Shown here: positions 9,024 through 16,898 of the stretch, in pieces
Layout of the letters: each line of letters starts with the position of its first letter
Position numbering within the stretch: the stretch's first letter is position 1
NCBI GenBank assembly: GCA_963930955.1
Contig: OZ006967.1
Span: forward strand, 1,488,001-1,552,000
Direction: 5' to 3'
Source of the DNA: Scatomonas sp963930955
GTDB lineage: Bacteria; Bacillota; Clostridia; Lachnospirales; Lachnospiraceae
Length of the DNA stretch: 64,000 nucleotides
Notes under the pieces: model-generated
Told to the model about the DNA's origin: nothing
What the model saw: only the letters and a program-made list of their open reading frames with translations
Database searches by the model: none
Program-made: the position numbers and the translations under genes

Positions 9024-9327
9024 TTAAATCTGGTGTGCCAGAATCCAGCGCAGTAAATCTGTTGCTTCAATTTCTCCGGCGGCAAGCTGAAGGATTACAT
9101 CGGAAAGCTCTGACTGTGAATGCTGCAGTTCAATGCCGTTGAGAGCGAGAAATACAAGCATTGCGTGTGCTCCGATCCGCTTGTTCCCATCTACGAAGGG
9201 ATGGTTTTTAACCAGACCAAAGGCATCCCCTCGTCACGCAGCCCGGAGGAACCTCCTGTTTCGGAGATGAGCTGGTCATGGATAAGAAGTATTTGTGATT
9301 TGGATAAGGTCGGCTTGGTTCGCCCGG
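9024..9327 (-). pseudogene. Degenerate Doc/Fic-type toxin gene
   Basis: Two pieces of a death-on-curing protein lie in different frames on the minus strand. The proximal piece reads LSKSQILLIHDQLISETGG and onward to RDEG (about 9327-9225). The distal piece, in another frame, reads AFGLVKNHPFVDGNKRIGAH through to LLRWILAHQI and a stop at 9024. The distal piece keeps the Fic motif HPFVDGNKR. Relative to full Doc proteins the middle segment of about 30 residues is deleted and the frame is shifted, so the gene is dead. No partner antitoxin is visible. Confidence 0.75.
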
Positions 9328-9353
9328 TCTATCTGTTCTTGGGTGTAGTACAT
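9276..9353 (-). pseudogene. N-terminal stub of a mobile-element primase-like (DUF3991) protein
   Basis: The minus strand encodes MYYTQEQIDRANQADLI, the typical start of the CHC2/DUF3991 primase-like proteins found beside relaxases in clostridial integrative elements. After that the sequence runs into the Doc remnant and stops. It marks a deletion junction between two element genes near 9310. Confidence 0.6.
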
Positions 9354-9442
9354 GGTTGATACCTCGCTTTCTGTGGTTGAATTATTCATAATTCTTGAGT
9401 ATAATGAAATTGACAGAATCAGTATCGGAGAGGGGAAGAAGA

Positions 9443-9676
9443 GTGAAAAAACTTATTTTAGGTATAGCAGTTATGGCAATTGGTGCTATCAGCACAATTT
9501 CTATTATTGTTGCGACAGTATTATCTCCGTCAAATCCGTACTCTTACAATGGTATTGGCGGATGGTATGGTTGCCTTTTAGGAATGGATTTGGTTATGCC
9601 ATTTACCATTTCTATGATTGTTGCGATTATCGGATTGGCGATTGCAGTATGGGGAGTATTTGATAAGAAAAATTAG
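9443..9676 (+). CDS. Small hypothetical membrane protein
   Basis: A 77-residue protein starting at GTG behind the purine-rich ribosome-binding sequence AGAGGGGAAGAAGA. It has two hydrophobic segments (about residues 4-26 and 48-70) joined by a short Gly/Tyr-rich loop, and ends in a charged DKKN tail. Function unknown. It is inserted among decayed mobile-element genes of the opposite strand. Confidence 0.55.
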   Translation: MKKLILGIAVMAIGAISTISIIVATVLSPSNPYSYNGIGGWYGCLLGMDLVMPFTISMIVAIIGLAIAVWGVFDKKN

Positions 9677-9710
9677 GGCTATTACCTCTCCTCTAATTGA
9701 ACAGCGTAAA

Positions 9711-9736
9711 GGACGGACAGCTTGCCCGTCCTTTTT
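9711..9736 (+). terminator. Rho-independent terminator
   Basis: GGACGG (9711-9716) pairs with CCGTCC (9726-9731), followed by five T. It can serve the small membrane protein gene and, less well, the converging relaxase remnant. Confidence 0.7.
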
Positions 9737-9737
9737 C

Positions 9738-10865
9738 TTATCGCTCCTGTTCGTGCCGCTTGGTGTGGGTCCGCGTCTGTTCCGGCTGGTCGGCGCGGAG
9801 CGCAATATCCACGCACTTACGGATATTGTGCAGCTCGGTAACCTCGGCGCGAGTTTCTTTCAGTTTGGTATATTCCGCTGTTCTCTGCCCGCTGAGGGTG
9901 GCGTACTCCTGCGCCCATTCAGAGATAGGCAGGGTTTTCACCCCCTCCGGCAAATGGGCATGGAGATAGCGGTTTGCCGCGTTCCATAGGGTTAGCTCGG
10001 CGCGGCGGGCTTCCGCAAACTTCTCCTGTTTTCCTTTCCAGCGGATTTGCCGGTACTCGTCCTGTATGGGCTTGTAGGTCTGATAATTCCTGCCGTACTC
10101 AATGAGCTTTTGCAGTTCTTTCATGCGCTGCTCGGCGGTTTTCATTCCCGCCCGGATAGCGTCGGCCTGTTCGCTGACAGAGGAAAGGACTGCGTCCAGC
10201 TCGTCAAGGGTAGAGATACCATGCTCGGAAAGGTAGTTGACCGCCGCCGCTACGGTTTTCAGTTCGTCGGCTGCGTGCTGCCTTTGCCAACTCTGCGAAT
10301 ACTTCCGGCTCTTTTCTCTCTGAACGCTCAAATACTTCATCAGCAGATTTGCAAGGCCGGGGGATTGTGGCGGCTGTTCCGGGGCGGTTTCCCGCGCTTT
10401 GAACAGGTCGGCAATCCATTCTTTGAGCTTCCCAACCTGCGCCCGGATTTCCCGGATAAGGCGGTTTGCCTTTTGGATATTTCGGTTCAGTTCGCCTTTC
10501 TCGGTGGCAATACCTTTCTTCTCCATCTGGCAAGCCGCCACGCCCATGTGGACGGTGGGTATCTCGTCAATGCCGCGCTCGGCGTTGCTGCGGTGGTCGA
10601 TACGCTCCGGGCTTCCGTTCCTCTCCAAAAAGTCGTTGGTAAGGTCAGCCCATGCCTTTCGCCACAAGAGGGCGTTGCCCATGTCGTTCCAGCCGGTCAG
10701 GTCAACTTTGTGGGTCTTGTATCTGCCACTTGGCAAGCGAATACGCTCGCCGTTCCCGTCAAGGTCATATTCCTTTCTGGACTTCGCCGCCCACGCGCCG
10801 CGCTCGTCAAAGGGGCGCATGGTAAGCATGATGTGACAATGGGGATTTCCCTTGCAGTCCCAGAC
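9738..10865 (-). pseudogene. MobA/MobL-family relaxase, N-terminally truncated
   Basis: About 375 codons of the C-terminal part of a MobQ-type relaxase. The fragment begins at GNPHCHIMLTMRPFDERG, which contains the histidine pair of the third relaxase motif, so the catalytic tyrosine end is missing. The rest is a long charged, coiled-coil-like tail with RRAELTLWNAAN. Upstream of about 10865 the sequence switches to an unrelated secreted-protein gene. The nick-forming activity is therefore lost. Confidence 0.8.
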
Positions 10866-11188
10866 TGACATACTATCTTGTATGTTCCAAAACTAAGAAC
10901 ATCTGCATTGCCATGACCAGATAAAAAAAGGATGTCTGCACTCAAATTCTCACTTGTAAAGTCGCTTTTTGTTGGGGATTGGAGAGTAACCGTCGAGTAT
11001 CCGGCATTTCCATAGGCGGTAGATGCATCAATAGCATCTTGTCGAGTATCTACACCATCGCCAAAATTTTTACCTGCTGATACAGCCAAACCACTACTTG
11101 CGTGTGCATTTACTGGTGTGAGAATGCAAGCTACGAACAGAAGAGCGGACAGCATACCCGATAAATACTTCCGTAAATTTCTTTTCAT
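10866..11188 (-). pseudogene. N-terminal fragment of a secreted protein, fused to relaxase DNA
   Basis: Begins with a good ribosome-binding site (AGGAG) and a clear signal peptide (KRNLRKYLSGMLSALLFVAC...NAHA). The following segment includes ADILFLSGHGNADVLSFG, which resembles the His-Gly strand of caspase-like/CHAT-like folds, but too little remains to name a family. The reading frame runs out of frame into relaxase DNA near 10865. Confidence 0.55.
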
Positions 11189-11200
11189 AATTTACTCCTT

Positions 11201-11410
11201 TCAGCTTAAAAAATTAAAGGGGAACAACAGAAATTCAGTCGCATCATAATAGGCGTCGTTCTCTTGTAATTTATGGTATTTTGTGTATGAATATAGAATA
11301 GCCTTATATGATACCGTTCCCCCATCCTTATATGTATATTTAATGGGAATACAACATAGTAACAATGTAATAATGATTATTACTACAATAATTTTCTTTT
11401 TTTTATTCAT
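11201..11410 (-). CDS. Small hypothetical membrane/secreted protein
   Basis: A 69-residue protein with a lysine-rich start, one hydrophobic segment (about residues 7-22) and a polar tail with YKDGGTVSYKAILY. A strong GGAGG lies 7 bases before the ATG. It is followed after 12 bases by the truncated secreted-protein gene and preceded by an attenuator-like hairpin. Confidence 0.6.
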   Translation of the reverse strand: MNKKKKIIVVIIIITLLLCCIPIKYTYKDGGTVSYKAILYSYTKYHKLQENDAYYDATEFLLFPFNFLS

Positions 11411-11429
11411 AGACAGCCTCCTTTACAAA

Positions 11430-11488
11430 TTCACATGAAAAAGCGCATAAGCCGACAATCAACAGTCTGACTTATGCGCCCATGTGAA
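11430..11488 (-). terminator. Attenuator-like terminator behind a 34-codon ORF
   Basis: On the minus strand GCGCATAAG (11479-11471) pairs perfectly with CTTATGCGC (11451-11443) and is followed by TTTTT; outer arms TTCACATG and CATGTGAA extend the pairing. The 5' arm overlaps the last codons and stop of the small ORF, so a ribosome there would melt the hairpin. Confidence 0.7.
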
Positions 11489-11576
11489 TGATTTTGAGTT
11501 GCTCTCTCCACAACTGGGGGCTACACCAAAATCGTGTACGCCATAAACCAAACTGCTTGCGACAGAAACGGAACAT
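11472..11576 (-). CDS. 34-residue peptide, possible leader peptide
   Basis: A short ORF with a good GGAGG 6 bases before its ATG. The peptide starts MFRFCRKQFGLWRTRFW and ends KIIHMGA; it is rich in Trp, Phe, Arg and Cys. Its stop codon lies inside the 5' arm of the terminator that separates it from the next genes, an arrangement typical of translational attenuation leaders in mobile resistance regions. No resistance gene remains downstream. Confidence 0.5.
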   Translation of the reverse strand: MFRFCRKQFGLWRTRFWCSPQLWREQLKIIHMGA

Positions 11577-11629
11577 GACACTACCTCCAATCTTATAAAT
11601 GTCGGACGGATTAAACCACCCGCAAGATA

Positions 11630-11658
11630 ATTTTACCGTATCAATAGCATAAACGCAA
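11630..11658 (-). promoter_or_regulatory. Promoter of the leader-peptide unit
   Basis: On the minus strand TTGCGT (11658-11653) and TAAAAT (11635-11630) are 17 bases apart, about 55 bases upstream of the 34-codon ORF. Confidence 0.5.
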
Positions 11659-11758
11659 CTCTTTCCAACAAAATCACTTGTGGTGTGGTATAAAAAAAGT
11701 TGACAGCTTATTCTCAAGGATTTCATAATAAAACCAAGAGAATAAGGAGGTATTCAAA

Positions 11759-12091
11759 GTGGCACGTAAATATGACCATGAATACAAAGTACAGGCAGTG
11801 AAACTTGCCAAAGAAATCGGCGGCGCTAAGGCTGCTAAAGAATTAGGAATCCCTGAAGGAACCATCCATACATGGCTGAAAGCTGTAAGAGCTGGTAAGC
11901 TGGATGTTGGGGAAGGTTCCCATACCCCTGCCAGTGCAATGAGCCTGTCAGAAGAAATTACCATGCTGCGTAAGCGGGTGAAGGAGCAGGATAAAGAAAT
12001 CCGTCGCCTGAAGGAAGAAAATGAATTTCTGGAGGAAGCCAGCGCTTTTTTCGCCACCAGCCGTCGGAAGTCAGCAAAAACCAGAGAATGA
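11759..12091 (+). CDS. IS3-family transposase OrfA
   Basis: A 110-residue protein starting at GTG behind AGGAGG. It has the transposase_8 helix-turn-helix (YDHEYKVQAVKLAKEIGGAK) and a leucine-zipper-like coiled coil from about residue 63. Its TGA overlaps the orfB ATG (ATGA), as in IS3-family elements. A promoter TTGACA (11700-11705)/CATAAT (11724-11729) precedes it, and an inverted repeat (11709-11716 with 11737-11744) lies just before the ribosome-binding site. Confidence 0.85.
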   Translation: MARKYDHEYKVQAVKLAKEIGGAKAAKELGIPEGTIHTWLKAVRAGKLDVGEGSHTPASAMSLSEEITMLRKRVKEQDKEIRRLKEENEFLEEASAFFATSRRKSAKTRE

Positions 12092-12629
12092 TCTTTCTCG
12101 CTTTGAAAACAGAGGACGGCAGGATTACCGGAAAAATTTCATTTTATTGCCGGATGCTTGGTATCAGCCGGCAGGGCTTCTATAAATATCTCGCAAACAA
12201 AGACCGTCCATGGAAGTACCAGGATCTGGCGGATGCCATGAAAGAAATCATCAGTGAGGATGAATGTAACGATACTTATGGACGGATCCGGATGTATCAG
12301 GCGCTGTTGCTGAAGCAGCCGGAGGGCGTACATATACCCAGTGAACGGACCGTATACCGGGTTATGGATCAGATCGGCCTGAGCCATCGGCCAAAGAGAA
12401 AGCCGAATGGACTTACAAAGGCAGACCGGGAAGCCATGAAATCGGATGATCTGTTGAAGCGGGATTTCCATTCAGATGCCCCATTAGAAAAATGTATTAC
12501 AGATATCACGGAGATCCCGGCGCGCAATGGGAAACTGTATGTATCTGCGATTTTCGACTGCTTTGATCTTAGCGTCCTCGGTCTGTCAATGGGGACAAAC
12601 ATGAAAGCAGATCTGTGTATCCAAAGCGT
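12088..12629 (+). pseudogene. IS3-family transposase OrfB, C-terminally truncated
   Basis: The N-terminal about 180 residues of OrfB are present: the helix-turn-helix_21 region (YGRIRMYQALL) and the start of the DDE integrase core (TDITEIPARNGKLYVSAIFD, holding the first Asp). The frame leaves the family sequence after NMKADLCIQS, where IS66-derived DNA begins, so the second Asp and the Glu are lost. The copy cannot transpose by itself. Confidence 0.85.
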
Positions 12630-12851
12630 AGTCTGTCCTGCCGTGGGATGAACTCCGTAACTCTTGCGAGGCAGATCCTCCAGGGCGAGCTTTCGGATTT
12701 TTGCAATCCAGTAATAATAACTCTTTAAAGAAATGTTATGCTCTTCACACCATGCCTGGTTCGTCAGTCCGGAGGCTCTGCATTGCCGGATTACGTCCAG
12801 CCAGTATTGAAGTTTTACCTGCTTATCAGGGGTTAAAGAAGAAATGTCCAT
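12630..12851 (-). pseudogene. IS66-family TnpA accessory protein fragment
   Basis: The minus strand begins MDISSLTPDKQVKLQYWLDV and includes QAWCEEHNISLKSYYYWIAK, the typical start of IS66 TnpA. After about 70 residues it reads into the truncated IS3 orfB. TnpB and the transposase TnpC are absent. Confidence 0.75.
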
Positions 12852-12852
12852 G

Positions 12853-12942
12853 AATTGCCTTTAAGGAAAGCTCCTTGTTGCGTAGGTGGTGGTTGCTCAT
12901 TACGGTGTAGCCCCTGCTTTTCTCCACGCGGAAAACTGCCAT
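12853..12942 (-). pseudogene. N-terminal stub of an element replication-initiator protein
   Basis: Behind AAGGAG the minus strand encodes MAVFRVEKSRGYTVMSNHHL and onward to NKELSLKA, the typical start of the replisome-organiser/RepA-like winged-helix proteins of clostridial integrative elements. The IS66 fragment interrupts it right after SLKA. Confidence 0.65.
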
Positions 12943-13136
12943 AGCTTCATCACTCCTTTGCTGTGGATTTGTTACGCAGTAGAACAGCGATTTTGAGGGT
13001 TTAGGGATAAAGCCCTTACCGCGTGAGAAACGCGCCCGCAAAGCCGCTTGTATCAAGGCTTTTTCTGCCCCTACTGCGTAACATAAGGGCATAAAAAAGT
13101 CGCAGACTGTTTCAAAATCTGCGGTTTCGCCTAAAA

Positions 13137-13168
13137 GAAAAGGACACCGCTTGCACGATGTCCTTTTC
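13137..13168 (-). terminator. Rho-independent terminator
   Basis: AAAAGGACA pairs with TGTCCTTTT around a 12-base loop; T-rich sequence follows on the minus strand, just after the fragment ending at 13179. Confidence 0.65.
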
Positions 13169-13178
13169 AGTCAACTAT

Positions 13179-13315
13179 TTAGTTTTTTGTGTTCCCACAC
13201 TCCATATCAATAACTACCGAAACCGTGATATAGTCCTCAATACGCTTATTGCGGAATTTATCACCCTCTGCGTCAAACACCACATGGCGGGAAAAGTGCC
13301 TAAATCTAAGGATTT
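13179..13315 (-). pseudogene. Short C-terminal gene fragment downstream of rlmD
   Basis: About 45 codons ending FRNKRIEDYITVSVVIDMECGNTKN and a stop. It lies directly after the rlmD stop in another frame. The ending resembles the acidic beta-strand tail seen on some element-associated versions of the same methyltransferase, but this is a weak recollection; treat as unknown. Confidence 0.3.
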
Positions 13316-14710
13316 CTACAAGGTTTCTCTTTGTAGCAACACTATTGTCTCGACGTGCACAGTCTGCGGAAACATGTCTACGCACTGTACCCGCTCTACC
13401 CGGTATCCGCTGCGGATCAAAAGGTTCAGATCCCGGGCCAGGCTGGTGGGTTTGCAGGAAATATAGACGATACGTTCTGCTCCGTATTCGATGATCTTCG
13501 GCAAAGCTTTGGGATGGATGCCTTCCCTGGGAGGATCCAGCACCAGATAGTCCGGCTTTTCCGGGATCTCATCCAGCATTTTCAGCACATCCCCAGCCAG
13601 AAAGCGGCAGTTGGTGATGCCGTTGCGTTCCGCGTTTTCTATGGCGGCCTGCACGGCCTCCTCAACAATCTCCACGCCTACGACTTTTTTGGCAGCGGGA
13701 GAGAGCATCTGAGCAATGGTGCCGGTACCGCTGTACAGGTCAAAAACCGTAGCGTTCCGGATATCTCCGATCATTTCCCGGGCTGTCCGGTAAAGCACCT
13801 CCGCGCCCCGGGAGTTGGTCTGGAAAAAGGAAAAGGGCGTGATCTTGAACTTTAATCCCAGCAGTTCTTCGTAGAAATAATCCTGTCCGTACAGGATCCG
13901 GGTTTCATCGCTCTGGACCACATCTGCCAGAGAATCATTAAGAATATGAAGGATTCCTACGATTTTTCCCTCCAGGGGCAGGGACAGGAGTTTTTCGGTC
14001 AGCGGAGAAAGATCCCATTTTTCCTGGGTGGTTGTTACCAGATTTATCAGGATTTCTCCGGTGGTGTCAGCCCGGCGGATCAGCAGATGCCGCAGGTAGC
14101 CCTGGTGGGAAAGCTTGTGGTAATACGAAACGTTTCTTTCCCGGAACCAGGCAAGAACGCAGAGAAGGATCTGGTTGAAGTCCCTGTGGACCAGCCGGCA
14201 GTCCCCGGCGGTGAGCACGTCGTAGGTGCTGCCTTTTTTATGCAGGCCCAGGGTCAGCGCGCCGCCTTTTGCGGCATCCCCAAAAGAAAATTCCATTTTA
14301 TTCCGGTAGCCAAATTCCTGGGGACTGCCAAGAATTCCCTGGAAAAGGTAATCCGGGCACCCCTGGGGGTCGGTCTGTCCGGCTTCAGAGAGAGCCCGGT
14401 CCAGCAGTTCCCGGATCTGGGCTTCCTTCATAGACAGCTGATCCTCATAATCCATGGTTTGATACATGCAGCCTCCGCAGTCCGGAAAAAGACTGCATAC
14501 AGGCGGGCGCTTTTCGGCAGCAGAAGCTTCCAGCACATTCAGCAGCCGGCCTTCCAGCCGATCGCCCCGTTTTTTATTGATAACAAAACGAACCTTCTGC
14601 CCGGGAATTCCGTTTTTGACTGTGACTCTGTGGCCGTCAACCATGACCAGACCTTTATTGGGAAAGGAAACTTTCTCTATGGTTCCCTCATAAATCTCAC
14701 CTTTTTTCAT
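13316..14710 (-). CDS. rlmD: 23S rRNA (uracil-5-)-methyltransferase RlmD/RumA family
   Basis: A 464-residue SAM-dependent methyltransferase that makes 5-methyluridine in RNA. Order: N-terminal TRAM domain (about 1-60), an iron-sulfur cysteine cluster with CSLFPDCGGC, the methyltransferase core with FDLYSGTGTIAQ, VLDPPREG and the catalytic cysteine in YISCKPTSLARDL. The ATG at 14710 is chosen because AGGAGG lies 3 to 8 bases upstream and the protein then begins with the TRAM domain; the frame is open further upstream without support. The C-terminus (HVETIVLLQRETL) is where mobile elements integrate in related bacteria, and element debris indeed starts immediately after the stop. Confidence 0.92.
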   Translation of the reverse strand: MKKGEIYEGTIEKVSFPNKGLVMVDGHRVTVKNGIPGQKVRFVINKKRGDRLEGRLLNVLEASAAEKRPPVCSLFPDCGGCMYQTMDYEDQLSMKEAQIRELLDRALSEAGQTDPQGCPDYLFQGILGSPQEFGYRNKMEFSFGDAAKGGALTLGLHKKGSTYDVLTAGDCRLVHRDFNQILLCVLAWFRERNVSYYHKLSHQGYLRHLLIRRADTTGEILINLVTTTQEKWDLSPLTEKLLSLPLEGKIVGILHILNDSLADVVQSDETRILYGQDYFYEELLGLKFKITPFSFFQTNSRGAEVLYRTAREMIGDIRNATVFDLYSGTGTIAQMLSPAAKKVVGVEIVEEAVQAAIENAERNGITNCRFLAGDVLKMLDEIPEKPDYLVLDPPREGIHPKALPKIIEYGAERIVYISCKPTSLARDLNLLIRSGYRVERVQCVDMFPQTVHVETIVLLQRETL

Positions 14711-14738
14711 GCATTCCTCCTTCTGCGCAACAACAAGA

Positions 14739-14776
14739 AAAGCTCCGGCACCTGCCAGTGCCGAAGCTCCGGAAAC
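14739..14776 (-). terminator. Terminator between the small membrane protein gene and rlmD
   Basis: On the minus strand AGCT-CGGCAC pairs with GTGCCG-AGCT around a short loop, followed by TTTTC. Confidence 0.6.
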
Positions 14777-14798
14777 AAAATTGTCTGACCCGAAAGAT

Positions 14799-15041
14799 TT
14801 ACTCTTTCTTTTCCGCTTCATCGTCGTCTTCGAAATAGTCGTCGAAGTCATCGTCAAAATCATCCTCGAAATCCTCCAGATAGTCCGGGGTGAAGTAGCG
14901 GTACACTGCGTAAGCAATGCCGGCAATGGCTGTCACGGCGCCGATGATAGCCAGAACCCACAGGAGAATATTTTTCGGTTTCTCCGCCTCTTTCGTTTCT
15001 TTCTTTTTCATAAGATCTACTAATTCATCAATTCTACTCAT
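14799..15041 (-). CDS. Small acidic-tailed membrane protein
   Basis: An 80-residue protein: a charged N-terminal helix (MSRIDELVDLMKKKETKEAE), one membrane segment (about residues 26-48) and a very acidic Asp/Glu-Phe tail (DFEDDFDDDFDDYFEDDD). Such short proteins are common in Lachnospiraceae and resemble the DUF4366 type; no function is known. An upstream GTG at 15053 is an alternative start. Confidence 0.65.
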   Translation of the reverse strand: MSRIDELVDLMKKKETKEAEKPKNILLWVLAIIGAVTAIAGIAYAVYRYFTPDYLEDFEDDFDDDFDDYFEDDDEAEKKE

Positions 15042-15126
15042 TTCAGCCACCAACCTTTTCTGATTTCAAAATCGTTTAACATAGTATACCATAAAGCCCT
15101 GGAATTTACTACCTTTTCTAAAAATT

Positions 15127-15717
15127 TTATATATCCCGCAGAATCTTGTGAAATTGTCCTCCGCACCGCTCTATCTCCCCCAGAACCAGATCGATGCCTT
15201 CGCCGGTTTCCTGCCAGTTTTCCCGGTTAATGCCTGTATCGGAAGGGCAGACCAGCAGTTCTGTCCGGGGAAACAGAAGCTGGTAGTACAGCAGGCAGCG
15301 GCGGGCATGCCAGGCGTGGCAGCAGAGGATCGCCCGGCGGATGGTCAGCCCCAGGCTGTCGGTAAGGGCCCGGGAGCGGATGGCGTTCTCATACGTATAG
15401 GTGGCCGTATCCTCTCGAAGGATGGCCTCTTCTGAAACACCATTTTTCAGCAGCACATTCCGGAGAAAATCCCACTCGGTTTCATAAGGACCGGGATAGC
15501 GATCGGCTTTATCCTGGACGCCGGAAAAATGTCCGGTCAGCGTACTGTATTTCCCGGAGGGAAGCACGAGAGGGGCCAGGCCATCCCGCCAGAGAGCGGC
15601 TGCCTTTTCGGCCATCTGGGGATAGCCGTTGCCGGGAATGAAAATGATATCGGAGGGGAGAGGTGTGTTTTCTACAAAAATAAAATCGGTAAATTGCTGA
15701 AGAAACTTTTGATACAT
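15127..15717 (-). CDS. YdcF-like DUF218 family protein
   Basis: A 196-residue protein of the DUF218 (ElyC/SanA/YdcF) family, implicated in cell-envelope processes. Visible family features are SDIIFIPGNGYPQMAEKA near the N-terminus, PSGKYS, the acidic TATYTYENA helix and the strand CCHAWHARRCL. AAGGAG 6 bases before the ATG at 15717 fixes the start. No transmembrane segment is evident, unlike SanA. It stands alone between the small membrane protein gene and two tRNAs. Confidence 0.8.
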   Translation of the reverse strand: MYQKFLQQFTDFIFVENTPLPSDIIFIPGNGYPQMAEKAAALWRDGLAPLVLPSGKYSTLTGHFSGVQDKADRYPGPYETEWDFLRNVLLKNGVSEEAILREDTATYTYENAIRSRALTDSLGLTIRRAILCCHAWHARRCLLYYQLLFPRTELLVCPSDTGINRENWQETGEGIDLVLGEIERCGGQFHKILRDI

Positions 15718-15807
15718 GGGGGTCTCCTTCAAAAATGGCCGTGATTCCAGGAAAATGAAAAATCCGAAAATCCCTGAACAGACAGAAATTTCCGGATGTG
15801 ATACAGT

Positions 15808-15880
15808 AGCGAGAGGGGGACTTGAACCCTCGACACTGCGGGTATGAACCGCATGCTCTAGCCAGCTGAGCTATCTCGCC
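15808..15880 (-). tRNA. tRNA-Met (CAT)
   Basis: A 73-nt cloverleaf on the minus strand: acceptor GGCGAGA with TCTCGCT, D-arm AGCTCAGCTGGCTAGAGC, anticodon loop TTCATAC and T-arm GAGGGTTCAAGTCC. The CCA end is not encoded. An elongator Met identity is likely but a CAT anticodon is shared with initiator and Ile2 tRNAs. Confidence 0.93.
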
Positions 15881-15902
15881 ATATCAGATATAAAGTTGTG
15901 AA

Positions 15903-15975
15903 TGGGGCCTACAGGGCTCGAACCTGTGACCCTCTGCTTGTAAGGCAGATGCTCTCCCAGCTGAGCTAAGACCCC
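15903..15975 (-). tRNA. tRNA-Val (TAC)
   Basis: A 73-nt cloverleaf on the minus strand with acceptor GGGGTCT/AGGCCCC, anticodon loop CTTACAA and discriminator A. It lies 22 bases upstream of tRNA-Met in the same direction, so both are probably one transcript. Confidence 0.95.
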
Positions 15976-16054
15976 TTAAGCGGTAGCTTTCCGCAACTCA
16001 CTTGGCTATTATACAATCCGTGGCCTTTTTTGTCAATACAGTATTTTAAAAAAA

Positions 16055-16432
16055 TTACTTTTTATTTTGCGGCGGCGTTTCCCGGGGACAGGTGATCCGT
16101 CCCAGTGTTTCGATTGTATGGTGAAGCACCTGGGCCAGTTCTGTATCAGCGGTTTTATAATACATTTCTTTGCCGGAACGGCGGCTGACGATGAGACCGC
16201 TGTTTTTCAGCAGACGCAGGTGATGAGAGACTGCGGGACTGCTCATATTTACCAGAGCGGCAATGTTCAGCACGCATTCCTCACAGTGGCACAAAAGCCA
16301 GAAGATCCGCAGGCGGCTGGGATCCCCCAGCTGTTTCATGGCTTCCGCGACACCGGAGATTTCTTCTTCATCGGGAAGCTGAGCCAGAATCACCTCTTCG
16401 TTCTGGCCGTGTTCATGGGGTAGATTTGTCAT
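16055..16432 (-). CDS. ArsR/SmtB-family metal-sensing repressor
   Basis: A 125-residue winged-helix repressor. The helix-turn-helix (VNMSSPAVSHHLRLLKNSG) follows the alpha-3 region with LCHCEECV, a cysteine-rich version of the metal-binding ELCVCDL box of ArsR/CadC proteins; D and H residues in the last helix (DTELAQVLHHTIE) fit the alpha-5 zinc site. AGGAGG precedes the ATG. It is divergent from the HMA and P-type ATPase genes, which it most likely represses until zinc, cadmium or lead is in excess. Confidence 0.88.
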   Translation of the reverse strand: MTNLPHEHGQNEEVILAQLPDEEEISGVAEAMKQLGDPSRLRIFWLLCHCEECVLNIAALVNMSSPAVSHHLRLLKNSGLIVSRRSGKEMYYKTADTELAQVLHHTIETLGRITCPRETPPQNKK

Positions 16433-16471
16433 AATCTTCCTCCTAAAAAATAAAAAAAATCCATTGCTGTC

Positions 16472-16527
16472 TTGACTTATTATACAATGGGTGCTATAGT
16501 AAAGTCAACACTTAAACGATTGTTTAA
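16472..16527 (+). promoter_or_regulatory. Overlapping divergent promoters and ArsR-type operator
   Basis: Plus strand: TTGACT (16472-16477) and TATAGT (16495-16500), 17 bases apart, drive the HMA/ATPase genes. Minus strand: TTGACT (16508-16503) and TATAAT (16484-16479), 18 apart, drive the repressor. The perfect inverted repeat TTAAAC-GATT-GTTTAA (16512-16527) sits at the plus-strand start region and next to the minus -35, a good repressor site. A related half-palindrome TTAAATGTTTAA occurs at 16871-16882 before the ATPase gene. Confidence 0.7.
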
Positions 16528-16586
16528 TCAAGAAAGCGTTCCTGGTCTAAGGAAAATAAAAGCAGAAATGAAAGGAGAAAAAACAT

Positions 16587-16805
16587 ATGAAAAAAAGCTA
16601 TAAAATTGAAGTGGATTGCGCGAACTGCGCAAACAAGATGGAGGAAGCGGCGAACAAGACACCGGGAGTGAAGAACGCGGTGGTGAACTTTATGACTCTG
16701 AAAATGAACGTGGAATTTGAAGAAGGACAGGATCCCAAAACGGTTATGGGTCAGGTGCTGAAAAACTGCAGGAAAGTAGAAGATGACTGCGAAATCTATT
16801 TCTGA
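16587..16805 (+). CDS. Stand-alone heavy-metal-associated (HMA) domain protein
   Basis: A 72-residue ferredoxin-like HMA protein with the metal-binding loop DCANCANKME (CxxC, residues 10-13). Such proteins deliver or regulate metal transfer to P1B-type ATPases. The ATPase encoded 94 bases downstream lacks its own HMA domain, so this protein may act as the detached N-terminal domain. It begins about 80 bases after the divergent promoter and lies downstream of the operator. Confidence 0.88.
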   Translation: MKKSYKIEVDCANCANKMEEAANKTPGVKNAVVNFMTLKMNVEFEEGQDPKTVMGQVLKNCRKVEDDCEIYF

Positions 16806-16898
16806 GAACAGGCGCCCTTTTGGAATCGTGAAAAGGGTGCTGATTCTTTGAACAACAAATAAAAGATTGCTTAAATGTTTAAAAGTGAGGCGGAAACG

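Larger units (their letters stand above)
9024..13315. mobile_element. Remnant of an integrative/mobilizable element next to the rlmD 3' end
   Basis: The stretch contains only fragments of element functions: Doc toxin, DUF3991 primase, MobA/L relaxase, an IS3, an IS66 piece and a replication-initiator start. No intact integrase is visible. Its right edge coincides with the last codons of rlmD (rumA), a known integration site for Firmicutes elements. The left edge is uncertain and could lie as far left as 7815. Confidence 0.65.
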
